Source: Trebonia sp963843745 (GTDB lineage: Bacteria; Actinomycetota; Actinomycetes; Streptosporangiales; Streptosporangiaceae). Taken from it: a stretch of DNA of 64,000 bases. The translations under genes were made by a program, and so were the position numbers. A model generated the notes under the pieces. The model had not been told where the DNA came from and made no database searches. It was given only the letters and a program-made list of their open reading frames with translations. The stretch is taken from contig CAWJLP010000021.1 in NCBI GenBank assembly GCA_963843745.1, positions 62,001-126,000 of the forward strand, read 5' to 3'. This document shows positions 57,467 through 64,000 of the stretch, in pieces (position 1 is the stretch's first letter; each line of letters opens with the position of its first letter).

Positions 57467-58678
57467 TCAGCTCGCCTCCGTCTGGTCCTGGTAGAGCCAG
57501 TCCAGGTCGGTGTAGTCGTCCGGGCCGCGCCGGGTGAGGATCCGGTCGCGCAGCAGCGGGATGACCGGGCCGTCGTCGTGCCAGATCTGTCCCCAGATCC
57601 TGGCGGAACGCTGGATGAGCGCGGTGCGCGGGATGCGTTCGGCCTGGTAGGCGGCGAAGGCCTTCGTGGCGTCGCCGTCATACCGGTCGAACTGGCGGGC
57701 CAGGCACCCGGCGTCCTCGATGGCCTGGCAGGCGCCCTGCGCGAGGTACTGCACCATCGGGTGCGCGGCGTCGCCGAGCAGGGTGATCCGGCCGGTGGTC
57801 CAGTTGTCCAGGGGCTCCCGGTCGTACATCACCCACCGGCGGTCGCGGCTGATCATCCCCACCCCGGCCCGCACCGGATCGCAGCAGGCGGCGAAAGCCT
57901 GGTCGAGCTCGGCCGGGGTGCCCCAGCGGTCAGTCAGCTCGGCCTCACGGGAGTAGCTCCGGCTGCCGAAGACGGCGACCTGGTTGTACAGCTCACCGCG
58001 GCGGATCGGGTACTGCACGAGGTGCTTGCCGGGCCCGATCCAGATGATCTCGTCGTCCGGCCCGGCCGGGACGCCGTTCCCGCCCGTCGGCATCGAGTCG
58101 TCGCGGGCCGGAAGCGCGCCGCGGTAGGCGACGAACTGCTGGCAGACCGGGCGGTCAACGGAAATCAGCGTGCGGGCCGTCGACCACAGGCCGTCGGCGC
58201 CGACGACCGCGTCGCATTCGTAGCCGCCGCCATCGGCGAACCGGACCCGTGCCGTGCCGCCGTCGTCGCTGAGTTCAGTGACTTCGCGGCTGGCCTCGAG
58301 CGTGATCCGGTCATCCGCCCGGCACGCCTGGTACAGCACGGTCAGCAGGTCACCGCGATGCATGACGGTGTACGGATAGCCGTAACGCCGCTCGAACGGC
58401 TCGCCGAAGTCCATGGTGGTCAGATGCCGGCCGGTCTCGGCGTGCATGAGCACCAGGTGCCGGAGGCGGACGGCCAGCTCGGCCAGCTCCTGGAGCACGC
58501 CGAGGCCGTCCAGGATGCGCAGCGCGTTCGGGGCGAGCTGGATGCCCGCGCCGATCTCGCCGAACTCCGGTGACCGCTCCACGATGTGCGCTGTGAAGCC
58601 CGCCCGGGCCAGCGCGAGGGCGGCGGTCATGCCGCCGATCCCGCCGCCGATGATCAGGACGGGCACGTCCGCGGTCAT
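57467..58678 (-). CDS. 3-hydroxybenzoate 6-hydroxylase-like FAD monooxygenase
   Basis: A 403-residue class A flavin monooxygenase. The FAD loop is VLIIGGGIGGMTAALALARA, the DG motif is VVGADGLWSTAR and the GD motif is ITLLGDAAHPMVQYLAQGAC. VAYRGALPARD, then WVMYDREPLDNWTTGR and IWGQIWHDD match 3-hydroxybenzoate 6-hydroxylases more than salicylate hydroxylases. It would produce gentisate for the next enzyme. Its start overlaps the ferredoxin stop by 4 bases. Confidence 0.86.
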   Translation of the reverse strand: MTADVPVLIIGGGIGGMTAALALARAGFTAHIVERSPEFGEIGAGIQLAPNALRILDGLGVLQELAELAVRLRHLVLMHAETGRHLTTMDFGEPFERRYGYPYTVMHRGDLLTVLYQACRADDRITLEASREVTELSDDGGTARVRFADGGGYECDAVVGADGLWSTARTLISVDRPVCQQFVAYRGALPARDDSMPTGGNGVPAGPDDEIIWIGPGKHLVQYPIRRGELYNQVAVFGSRSYSREAELTDRWGTPAELDQAFAACCDPVRAGVGMISRDRRWVMYDREPLDNWTTGRITLLGDAAHPMVQYLAQGACQAIEDAGCLARQFDRYDGDATKAFAAYQAERIPRTALIQRSARIWGQIWHDDGPVIPLLRDRILTRRGPDDYTDLDWLYQDQTEAS

Positions 58679-59004
58679 GTCTTGACCCAGCCGGCGACCA
58701 GCGGCGTATCCGTGCCCACCTGGCCAGGCTCGGCCCCGCCCGGCGAGCCCAGCGGCGTGTCCCGGCCGGGCAGTTTCTCGGTGAAGAACGCCGTGTTGTC
58801 CGCGGCCCAGACGGGGTCGGGTGAGTCATCGGGGGCGAGGATCGCGTCGACCGGGCACTCGGGCAGGCACGCTCCGCAGTCGATGCACTCGTCTGGATTT
58901 ATGTAGCGCTTGCGCAGGCCCTCGTAGATGCAGTCAACGGGACAGCACTGGACGCATGAGCCGTCCAGCTCGTCGATGCAGTGCTCGTTGATGACATACG
59001 CCAT
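58675..59004 (-). CDS. Seven-iron type ferredoxin
   Basis: A 109-residue ferredoxin from ATG 59004. The clusters are bound by CVQCCPVDCIYEG (3Fe-4S style with an altered spacing) and CIDCGACLPECPVDAI (4Fe-4S). The C-terminal 50 residues form the extension common in actinobacterial FdxA proteins, ending in GTDTPLVAGWVKT. The flavin hydroxylase it precedes uses NADH directly and needs no ferredoxin, so its partner is unclear and may lie elsewhere. Confidence 0.9.
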   Translation of the reverse strand: MAYVINEHCIDELDGSCVQCCPVDCIYEGLRKRYINPDECIDCGACLPECPVDAILAPDDSPDPVWAADNTAFFTEKLPGRDTPLGSPGGAEPGQVGTDTPLVAGWVKT

Positions 59005-59009
59005 CGCAG

Positions 59010-59957
59010 TCAGCTCCAGATGGGCGCGCCACCGACCGAGTCCTCGCCGGCGTCGGAGTAGCCGCGGGCCGCCGCCGGATGGAGCGGGACCGGCGTCCGT
59101 GCCATGTCGGCGGGGACGAGAGGGTAGGTGACGGGGGAGTGGTCTTGCGGCAGGTGGGCGTATTGCGCCTCCAGCGCTCCCCGGGTCTTCACCATGCACC
59201 ACGCGGCCAGGTAGGCCACGTCGTCGGGGAGTGCCGGGGTGCAGAGCAGAACGAAGTCGGAGAAGTCCAGCGTCAGCAGGTCCTCGGCCAGGCCGGGCAG
59301 GTACCCGGCTTCCACCGTGGCGGACGGCCAGCCATCGGCGGCGAACGCGGCCAGCGCCTGCTCGCCCCATGGCAGGTAGCGCACCGGGCGCTTGGCGGCG
59401 ATCCGCTGCCAGTGCGGCGTCATGATCGCCTCGTGGATGAGCACGTCCGCCTCGCCGTCGGCGAACCAGCTGATCGGCGGGAACGGCCGCTCGTCGTAGC
59501 GGAACGTGAGCCTGCCAGGATCCACGCCGGCCAGCCGGAGGGCCTTATGCGCGGCGAGACCGATGAGGTTAACGCCGTCATCGGGGGAGGTCGCCACGGT
59601 CACGCTGCCGGCCACCGAGGCAAGGTCCGCGACGGTGCTGACCGGGAGCGCGGCGTCGACCGCGACGACGAGCCGGTCCCGCTGCCCGATCACGCCGAGC
59701 GCGCACAGGTCGCCGGGTTCGAGCAGGTGCACCGCGGCCGCCGGGGTGACCACGGCGATGTCAGCGGTGCCGGAACGCAGCGCCGCGATCTGGTCGGAGC
59801 CGCCGCGGCCGGACCAGATCGAGAACTCGGACCCGCGGGGCGACCGGTCGCCTATCTCCTGGGCGAGCCAGCCGCAGATCCGGTGCATGTTCGCCTGGCC
59901 CCAGTCACCGCGGAACGCCAGGGTGACGGGCCGGTCCAGGCGCGGTTCGTCAGCCAC
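59010..59957 (-). CDS. TAXI/NMT1-like substrate-binding-fold protein without signal peptide
   Basis: A 315-residue periplasmic-binding-protein fold: VTLAFRGDWGQANMHRICGW, SGRGGSDQIAALRSGTADIA and VATSPDDGVNLIGLAAHKAL, like TAXI-type solute binders. It starts MADEPRLDRPVTLAF with no export signal or lipobox, and no transporter genes are adjacent. In aromatic pathways 4,5-dihydroxyphthalate decarboxylase-like enzymes also use this fold, so a cytoplasmic enzyme or ligand-binding role is possible. It overlaps the next gene upstream by 8 bases. Confidence 0.68.
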   Translation of the reverse strand: MADEPRLDRPVTLAFRGDWGQANMHRICGWLAQEIGDRSPRGSEFSIWSGRGGSDQIAALRSGTADIAVVTPAAAVHLLEPGDLCALGVIGQRDRLVVAVDAALPVSTVADLASVAGSVTVATSPDDGVNLIGLAAHKALRLAGVDPGRLTFRYDERPFPPISWFADGEADVLIHEAIMTPHWQRIAAKRPVRYLPWGEQALAAFAADGWPSATVEAGYLPGLAEDLLTLDFSDFVLLCTPALPDDVAYLAAWCMVKTRGALEAQYAHLPQDHSPVTYPLVPADMARTPVPLHPAAARGYSDAGEDSVGGAPIWS

Positions 59958-60222
59958 GGGCGAGCATCTCGGCGAGCTCGGCCGCGCTCAGCGTGAAGTC
60001 GATCTCGTTGATGGAGTCGAAGGGGAAACCTACTCGTTCGAACTCTTGCTCTACTGCGGCGGCGCTGTCCGCCTCGTACACGGAGACGATGAAGCCGGTG
60101 TCGGTGTTGACGTACAGCTGGCGGAACGTCGCGTAGACGCCTTTGGCGACATCCGGGCCGTATCCGGCGATCTCTTCAGGTGACAGGCCCGGGGCCTGGT
60201 GCAGGCTCAGGAACAGCGCCAT
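59950..60222 (-). CDS. DUF4242-like small ferredoxin-fold protein
   Basis: A 90-residue protein, MALFLSLHQAPGLSPEEIAG, with VYATFRQLYVNTDTGFIVSV and YEADSAAAVEQEFERVGFPF. The pattern of two strand-helix units fits the DUF4242/muconolactone-isomerase-like ferredoxin fold. It is the first gene of the gentisate operon and lies 80 bp from the divergent IclR gene. Its role is unknown; a small binder or isomerase is possible. Confidence 0.72.
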   Translation of the reverse strand: MALFLSLHQAPGLSPEEIAGYGPDVAKGVYATFRQLYVNTDTGFIVSVYEADSAAAVEQEFERVGFPFDSINEIDFTLSAAELAEMLARG

Positions 60223-60249
60223 GACATTCTCTCCTTGAACGTGTCACGG

Positions 60250-60268
60250 TACGGAACAGTGTCCCGTA
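60250..60268. promoter_or_regulatory. IclR-type operator
   Basis: TACGGAACA-G-TGTCCCGTA is a 19-bp palindrome with one mismatched pair, lying between the gentisate operon and the divergent IclR gene. Related half-sites (GTGTTCCGCAT near 61212) occur upstream of the tandem cupin genes, so both units may share the regulator. Confidence 0.6.
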
Positions 60269-60303
60269 TTTTGCTACGTCAGTGGCGGATGTGCAAGGGC
60301 CGG

Positions 60304-61110
60304 ATGCGCTACCCTGCTTGCGTGGAGCAGGATCCCGACGGCACCCCGCCCGACCGCCCAAGCTCGCTGATCGGCGCGGTCGACAACGTGCTGCGGCTGC
60401 TCCGTCTCTTCGAGGATCACGAGATGATCCGGGTCAACCAGGTGGCGCGGGACATGGGATTGTCCCGGTCGACGGTGCACCGGATGCTGGCGACGCTCAG
60501 CCACCACCAGTTCGTGGAGCAGGACGAGCACTCGCGTGCCTACCGGCCAGGACCGGCGCTGGTCGACATCGGCCTGGCGGTCGTGTCGAAGATCGATATT
60601 CGCGCCGTCTCGCACACGGCCCTGGTGGACCTGCGCGACCTGACCGGCGAGACCGCCCACCTGGGCGTCATGCGCGGCGACACGAGCGTCCTGTTCCTGG
60701 ACAGCGTCGAAAGCGACCGGATGGTGCGTACCGGCAGCCGGACCGGCCGGATCCTGCCCGCGCACTCGACGGCTACCGGCAAGGTCCTGCTCGCGGAGCG
60801 CACCGACGAGGAGATCGCCGCCCTGTACCCGTCCGGGGTGCTGGAGGCGCCCACGCCCCGCGCCCTGACCAGCGTCGGCGAACTGCTCGAGCAGGTCGCC
60901 GAGGTCCGCCGCCTGGGCTACGCGGTCAATCACGGGGAGAGCGAAGACGACGTCGCCGCCGTCGCCGCCGCGGTCCGCGACAAGCGCGGCCAGGTCCGCT
61001 GCGCGCTGGTGACCACCGCGCCGCTGTCCCGCGCGGACGAGGCGTGGGTGAAGACCGCCGCCGCCGCGACCATGCGGGTCGCGCGCGAGCTCGGCGACCG
61101 CGTCGGCTGA
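60304..61110 (+). CDS. IclR-family transcriptional regulator
   Basis: A regulator of about 268 residues; ATG 60304 or GTG 60322 are the best starts. The HTH is at about residues 25-75: VDNVLRLLRLFEDHEMIRVN, QVARDMGLSRSTVHRMLATL. The effector domain has HLGVMRGDTSVLFLDSVESD, ILPAHSTATGKVLLAERTDE and RLGYAVNHGESEDDVAAVAA, the usual signature. IclR proteins often control gentisate and protocatechuate genes. It is divergent from the gentisate operon, with one clear palindrome between. Confidence 0.93.
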   Translation: MRYPACVEQDPDGTPPDRPSSLIGAVDNVLRLLRLFEDHEMIRVNQVARDMGLSRSTVHRMLATLSHHQFVEQDEHSRAYRPGPALVDIGLAVVSKIDIRAVSHTALVDLRDLTGETAHLGVMRGDTSVLFLDSVESDRMVRTGSRTGRILPAHSTATGKVLLAERTDEEIAALYPSGVLEAPTPRALTSVGELLEQVAEVRRLGYAVNHGESEDDVAAVAAAVRDKRGQVRCALVTTAPLSRADEAWVKTAAAATMRVARELGDRVG

Positions 61111-61248
61111 GGCTCGCATCCCCTAGCCGCTGCTGGCCGGGCGGCTGGTCGTGAGTTTTTTCCGGAACGTAGGGTCTTGTCTCTCGCGCGTACCATGTCT
61201 CACAATGGGGGTCAGTGTTCCGCATGGCGCTACATAGTGAGGTGAAGC

Positions 61249-61944
61249 GTGGACCTGGAGGACACCCGGCGGATCCCGCCGCCCGACCCCGACCGCGAGC
61301 CGCTCAAGGTCAACGTCTACGAGCGGATGGCGAAAGCGGCGGCAGAGCTGATGCCGCTGTTCCCGTACGATTCGGCCGGCGCGATCGTGCCCTGCGGTGC
61401 GGTGCTCACCGGGGGGCCGGACATGGAGTACGGGCACTTCTTCCACTGGAACACGGTGAACGAGGTCGTCGTCACCTACGGCGCGAACCAGGCGATGCTG
61501 GCTCCGGGGCAGATCTTCGTGACCCAGCAGCTGCACGGGGTGAACTCGTTCCTGCGGAATGAGAAGGACCCGGAAGCGTTCGCCGTCATGGTCATCACCC
61601 AGCACCAGTCGACGTCGGGCGACCAGCGGGAAGCGGTACTCGCGCGCTGCAAGAAGTGCAAGGCCGAGCTGGTGCGGCACGACTACGACGCCACCCCGCA
61701 CGGGCTGCCGGGGTACGACGCGGAGAGCTACGGGGCGGACGAGGACCCGATCCGCCAGTTCGCGACGCTGTACCACTCGCTGAAGTTCGTCGAGCTGCGC
61801 AACAGCGAGGAGGGCCGCACCTGCGCCGGGTGCGGGCACGTCAACGACGTGTTCCCCGCCGAGCGGTGGGGATGGGGACGGCAGGTATCCCAGACTCAGG
61901 CGGTCAGCGCCGCCTACCGCACCCTGAGGGAGGCCGCATCGTGA
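61249..61944 (+). CDS. HAO-like cupin with zinc-knuckle cysteines (first of a pair)
   Basis: A 231-residue cupin with a metal-site pattern H-x5-E in FFHWNTVNEVVVTYG and a later His in FVTQQLHGVNSF, as in 3-hydroxyanthranilate 3,4-dioxygenases. The C-terminus carries two Cys pairs, ARCKKCKAELVRHDY and RTCAGCGHVND, able to bind one zinc or iron as in bacterial HAO. It is followed by a paralogue with overlapping stop and start (GTGA). It may cleave an aminophenol- or hydroxyquinol-like ring. Substrate is not established. Confidence 0.7.
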   Translation: MDLEDTRRIPPPDPDREPLKVNVYERMAKAAAELMPLFPYDSAGAIVPCGAVLTGGPDMEYGHFFHWNTVNEVVVTYGANQAMLAPGQIFVTQQLHGVNSFLRNEKDPEAFAVMVITQHQSTSGDQREAVLARCKKCKAELVRHDYDATPHGLPGYDAESYGADEDPIRQFATLYHSLKFVELRNSEEGRTCAGCGHVNDVFPAERWGWGRQVSQTQAVSAAYRTLREAAS

Positions 61945-62474
61945 ACCGCCGCCGGATGCTGCACGCCTTCAAGGCCGATGTGGGCGAGTACGAGGACGCC
62001 GCTGTCTTGCCGGAGGAGACCGACCCGCAGCTCTACCTGTCCAGGAACAGGCAGCCGCAGCCGTTCCACCTCATCTGCTCGAAGGACAACGTGCTCAGCC
62101 AGCTGTCCGGGGAGGCGGACGTCCACCTGCGCGACAGCTCGGTCAACAGGTTCCGGATGGCCGTCGGTGACCACGTCTACATCCCGGCAGGCACGCCGCA
62201 CCGGATCGTGCCGGTAACCGAGGGTGTGACGATCCGGTTCCAGCCGCTGGAAGCGGGGCTTCAGGGCGCCGCGTGGTACTGCGACGGGTGCGACAGCGAG
62301 CTGCGGCGCTATGAATGGGAGCACGACAAGGACACTCCCGCCGTGGAGTATTACGCCGCGGCCTGCGCCCGGTTCTCTGCCGACGAAGCGGCGCGGACCT
62401 GCGGCAAGTGCGGGACGGTCGCCGCGGCGCTGGACCTCGCCGCGTTCGGCTGGCCGCCTGCGGCTCAGCCCTGA
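61941..62474 (+). CDS. HAO-like cupin paralogue with altered metal site (second of a pair)
   Basis: A 177-residue cupin from GTG 61941. QPFHLICSKDNVLSQLSG aligns with the HAO block FHxxxxEE but has Asn where the iron-binding Glu belongs; VYIPAGTPHRIV keeps the second His. Cys pairs WYCDGCDSELRRYEWE and RTCGKCGTV match the first protein. One active and one degenerate subunit would make a heteromeric enzyme possible. Its end overlaps the convergent GntR gene by 10 bases. Confidence 0.7.
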   Translation: MNRRRMLHAFKADVGEYEDAAVLPEETDPQLYLSRNRQPQPFHLICSKDNVLSQLSGEADVHLRDSSVNRFRMAVGDHVYIPAGTPHRIVPVTEGVTIRFQPLEAGLQGAAWYCDGCDSELRRYEWEHDKDTPAVEYYAAACARFSADEAARTCGKCGTVAAALDLAAFGWPPAAQP

Positions 62475-63226
62475 GTGTTGTGCAGGGCGATGAGCCGGCT
62501 CGTTTCCGCGCCGTCCCGGCGTTCGAGCGCGGTGACCAGGTCGGCGTGCAGTTGGTAGCGCTCCTGGATGTAGCCCGGCAGTGGCGTTCCCTCAGCCGGC
62601 AGCACGGACAGCGTGTGCCGCTCGATGGCCTCCAGCAGGGAACCGTACAGGGACCGCAGCAGCTGGCTGGGGCTGATCGCGGCGATCTGGGCATGCAGCT
62701 GCCAGTTGGCTTGCACGAAGGCTGCCGGATCCTCGCTGGCGACCGCCGCGGCCATGGGCTCCAGGCAGTCGCGGAGGACGGCGAGGTCGGCAGGGGAGGC
62801 GTGCCACAGCGCGTCCTCGATCAGCAGCGGATCCAGCGCGTTCCTGATGCGGATGGCGTCGGCCACGGCGGCTTCGCCGGCGTCCAGTTCGAGCAGGGAC
62901 TTGCCAAGCCGGACCGTCGCGGCCCGGTCCGTGACGAACAGGCCGCCGCCGGGGCCGGGGCGCACCGTGATCACCTGGCGGGTCTGGAGCAGCCGCAGCG
63001 CCTCGTTGAACGTGCCCACCGAGACGCCGCACCGGGCCCTGACATCCTCCTTGGTGCCGAGGCGGGTGCCGGGCGGCGCTGCGGCGGCGAGGCCAGCCAC
63101 ATGATCGGCCGCCTGCTCGGCGCGGGAGCGCCCCGCGGGGTGCTCCCAGTCGCTGCGCCGGAAAGCCATCTCGGCCTCGCCGACGTCGGCGCGGATCGCC
63201 CCGGCGTGCTCATCGGCCGTGGCCAC
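62465..63226 (-). CDS. GntR-family regulator, FadR/FCD subfamily
   Basis: About 253 residues from GTG 63226. The wHTH reads PPGTRLGTKEDVRARCGVSV, GTFNEALRLLQTRQVITVRP, GPGGGLFVTD. The FCD effector domain follows with IRIRNALDPLLIEDALWHAS and FVQANWQLHAQIAAISPSQL containing His residues that usually bind a metal and a carboxylate. A longer start at 63268 is possible. It lies between two catabolic units, convergent with the cupin pair and divergent from the flavin reductase. Confidence 0.9.
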   Translation of the reverse strand: MATADEHAGAIRADVGEAEMAFRRSDWEHPAGRSRAEQAADHVAGLAAAAPPGTRLGTKEDVRARCGVSVGTFNEALRLLQTRQVITVRPGPGGGLFVTDRAATVRLGKSLLELDAGEAAVADAIRIRNALDPLLIEDALWHASPADLAVLRDCLEPMAAAVASEDPAAFVQANWQLHAQIAAISPSQLLRSLYGSLLEAIERHTLSVLPAEGTPLPGYIQERYQLHADLVTALERRDGAETSRLIALHNTQG

Positions 63227-63276
63227 TCGCGGCTCCTTCGCTCTTGACGGTTGACGATGCAAACTCAATAATCAAT

Positions 63277-63290
63277 CATAATTAATTATG
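63277..63290. promoter_or_regulatory. AT-rich palindrome, candidate GntR operator
   Basis: CATAATTAATTATG is a perfect 14-bp palindrome in a 30-bp AT-rich patch that stands out from the GC-rich surroundings. It lies between the divergent GntR and flavin reductase genes. It may combine an operator with -10 elements. Confidence 0.55.
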
Positions 63291-63326
63291 TATGTTAGCG
63301 CCATAGTCGATGCGGGAGAAGCAGCC

Positions 63327-63845
63327 ATGGTCGGAGAGCACGCCTTCCGGGACCTGATGGCCGCCGTCTGCGCTCAGGTCACGATCGTCACCGCCGCCGA
63401 GGGCGGTCCGTTCGGCACGACGGTGAGCGCATTCGCGTCCCTGTCGTTGCGGCCGCCCATGGTCACGGTGGCACTTGACCGCGGCTCTCGCCTGCTTGAG
63501 CCAGTGCTGCGGACCCGGCGGTTCGGCGTGAACGTCCTGGGCCGGGGGCAGGAGGAGACCGCCCGGCTGTTCGCCCAGCGCTCGGCCAACCGCTTCGCGG
63601 CGACCGACTGGCATTACGACCACGGGCTGCCGCGGCTCTCAGGCGCGCCGGCGTGGCTGGCCTGCGAACTGGCCCAGGCTGTGCGGGGCGGGGACCACAT
63701 GCTGCTGCTCGGCGCGGTCTGCCACGCCGAGACCAGGACCGCGCCGCCGCTGGTGTACGGGCACCGTGCCTACGGCACCCACTCCGGCTTCGCCACCCGC
63801 CCGCGCCGCCCGGTCACCGACCTGATCACCGCCTGCTCGCACTGA
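63327..63845 (+). CDS. Flavin reductase-like FMN-binding protein
   Basis: A 172-residue flavin reductase from ATG 63327 behind GGGAGAAG. The split-barrel pattern is VTIVTAAEGGPFGTTVSAFA, SLSLRPPMVTVALDRGSRLL and FGVNVLGRGQEETARLFAQR. It supplies reduced flavin to a monooxygenase; the next gene starts like the oxygenase of a two-component system. An earlier start at 63288 would overlap the AT-rich palindrome. Confidence 0.9.
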   Translation: MVGEHAFRDLMAAVCAQVTIVTAAEGGPFGTTVSAFASLSLRPPMVTVALDRGSRLLEPVLRTRRFGVNVLGRGQEETARLFAQRSANRFAATDWHYDHGLPRLSGAPAWLACELAQAVRGGDHMLLLGAVCHAETRTAPPLVYGHRAYGTHSGFATRPRRPVTDLITACSH

Positions 63846-63890
63846 CAGGCCGTGCCCCTTGCCCGGGCATCAGGATTCGAGGAGGAGTCC

Positions 63891-64000
63891 ATGACAGAAC
63901 CGACCCCCGCCGAGCTCGTCGCCCGGGCGCGGGCGCTCCAGCCGCTGCTGCGCGAGCATGCGGCTAAGACCGACGCTGACCGCCGGGTGCCCGCTGAGTG
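63891..64000 (+). CDS. Flavin-dependent monooxygenase, ACAD-fold (partial, N-terminus)
   Basis: ATG 63891 follows GAGGAGG and opens MTEPTPAELVARARALQPLL, then REHAAKTDADRRVPAE up to the window edge. This start resembles HsaA/HpaH-type two-component monooxygenases of the acyl-CoA dehydrogenase fold. With the flavin reductase just upstream this is probably the oxygenase component. Only 36 residues are visible, so the call is tentative. Confidence 0.6.
   Translation, partial: MTEPTPAELVARARALQPLLREHAAKTDADRRVPAE

Noticed and set aside
1..64000. CRISPR arrays, tRNA genes, insertion sequences and phage genes
   Set aside because: I looked for regularly spaced repeats, cloverleaf sequences and transposase motifs and found none I could support.

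Overview
The window is high-GC DNA with dense, often overlapping genes, GTG and TTG starts and purine-rich ribosome binding sites. Its gene content is typical of a filamentous or otherwise metabolically versatile actinobacterium: GTP-type PEP carboxykinase, a DevS-type sensor kinase, a crotonyl-CoA carboxylase/reductase operon, an ECF sigma factor paired with a membrane-anchored partner, and an adenylate-cyclase/AfsR-like ATPase. I saw no tRNA, rRNA, CRISPR array, insertion sequence or phage gene. Genus cannot be fixed from the window.

Region 1 (1-26.6 kb) is a coherent carbon-storage and redox island. A minus-strand operon encodes an acetoacetyl-CoA reductase-type SDR and four steps of the ethylmalonyl-CoA pathway (ccr, ecm/meaA, mcl, mch); the mutase carries an apparent single-base frameshift. 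A plus-strand operon follows: GTP-PEPCK, 3-hydroxyacyl-CoA dehydrogenase, short-chain acyl-CoA dehydrogenase and fixABCX. Then come polyhydroxyalkanoate (PHA) genes (thiolase phaA, class I synthase phaC, three phasin-like or coiled-coil small proteins), glgC, a propionyl-CoA synthetase, a GH65 phosphorylase and an XRE regulator. I read DevR/DosR-like boxes (GGGACC-type) upstream of four transcription units here: SDR-ccr, pckG-fix, phaA/phaC and glgC/prpE. Three of these sites are pairs spaced 21-22 bp. A DevS-type sensor kinase lies just downstream at 27.1 kb. The most interesting reading of the window is therefore an oxygen- or redox-controlled storage regulon joining PHA, glycogen, propionate and FixABCX electron transfer.

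Region 2 (26.6-43 kb) is accessory metabolism: the sensor kinase, an HprK-like P-loop protein, two hydroxyacid dehydrogenases, an aldehyde dehydrogenase remnant, small monooxygenase and SnoaL-like proteins, a TetR regulator with twin operators, type II NADH dehydrogenase, membrane proteins, and a CoA-transferase/crotonase/intradiol dioxygenase operon.

Region 3 (43-55.7 kb) holds signalling and stress genes: an ECF sigma factor with a beta-propeller partner, an FAD oxidoreductase, a DEDD exonuclease, a YbjQ-like protein, a cyclase-ATPase regulator, an ArsR/SRPBCC/SnoaL cluster with a clear operator array, a LysR regulator and a carboxymuconolactone-decarboxylase-like protein.

Region 4 (55.7-64 kb) is aromatic catabolism. 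A minus-strand gentisate operon (3-hydroxybenzoate 6-hydroxylase, gentisate dioxygenase, ferredoxin, an SBP-fold protein without signal peptide, a DUF4242-like protein) ends in a truncated fumarylacetoacetase-family gene that abuts debris of an S9 peptidase. It is divergent from an IclR regulator. Tandem cupins with zinc-knuckle cysteines, a GntR regulator, a flavin reductase and the start of a flavin monooxygenase close the window.
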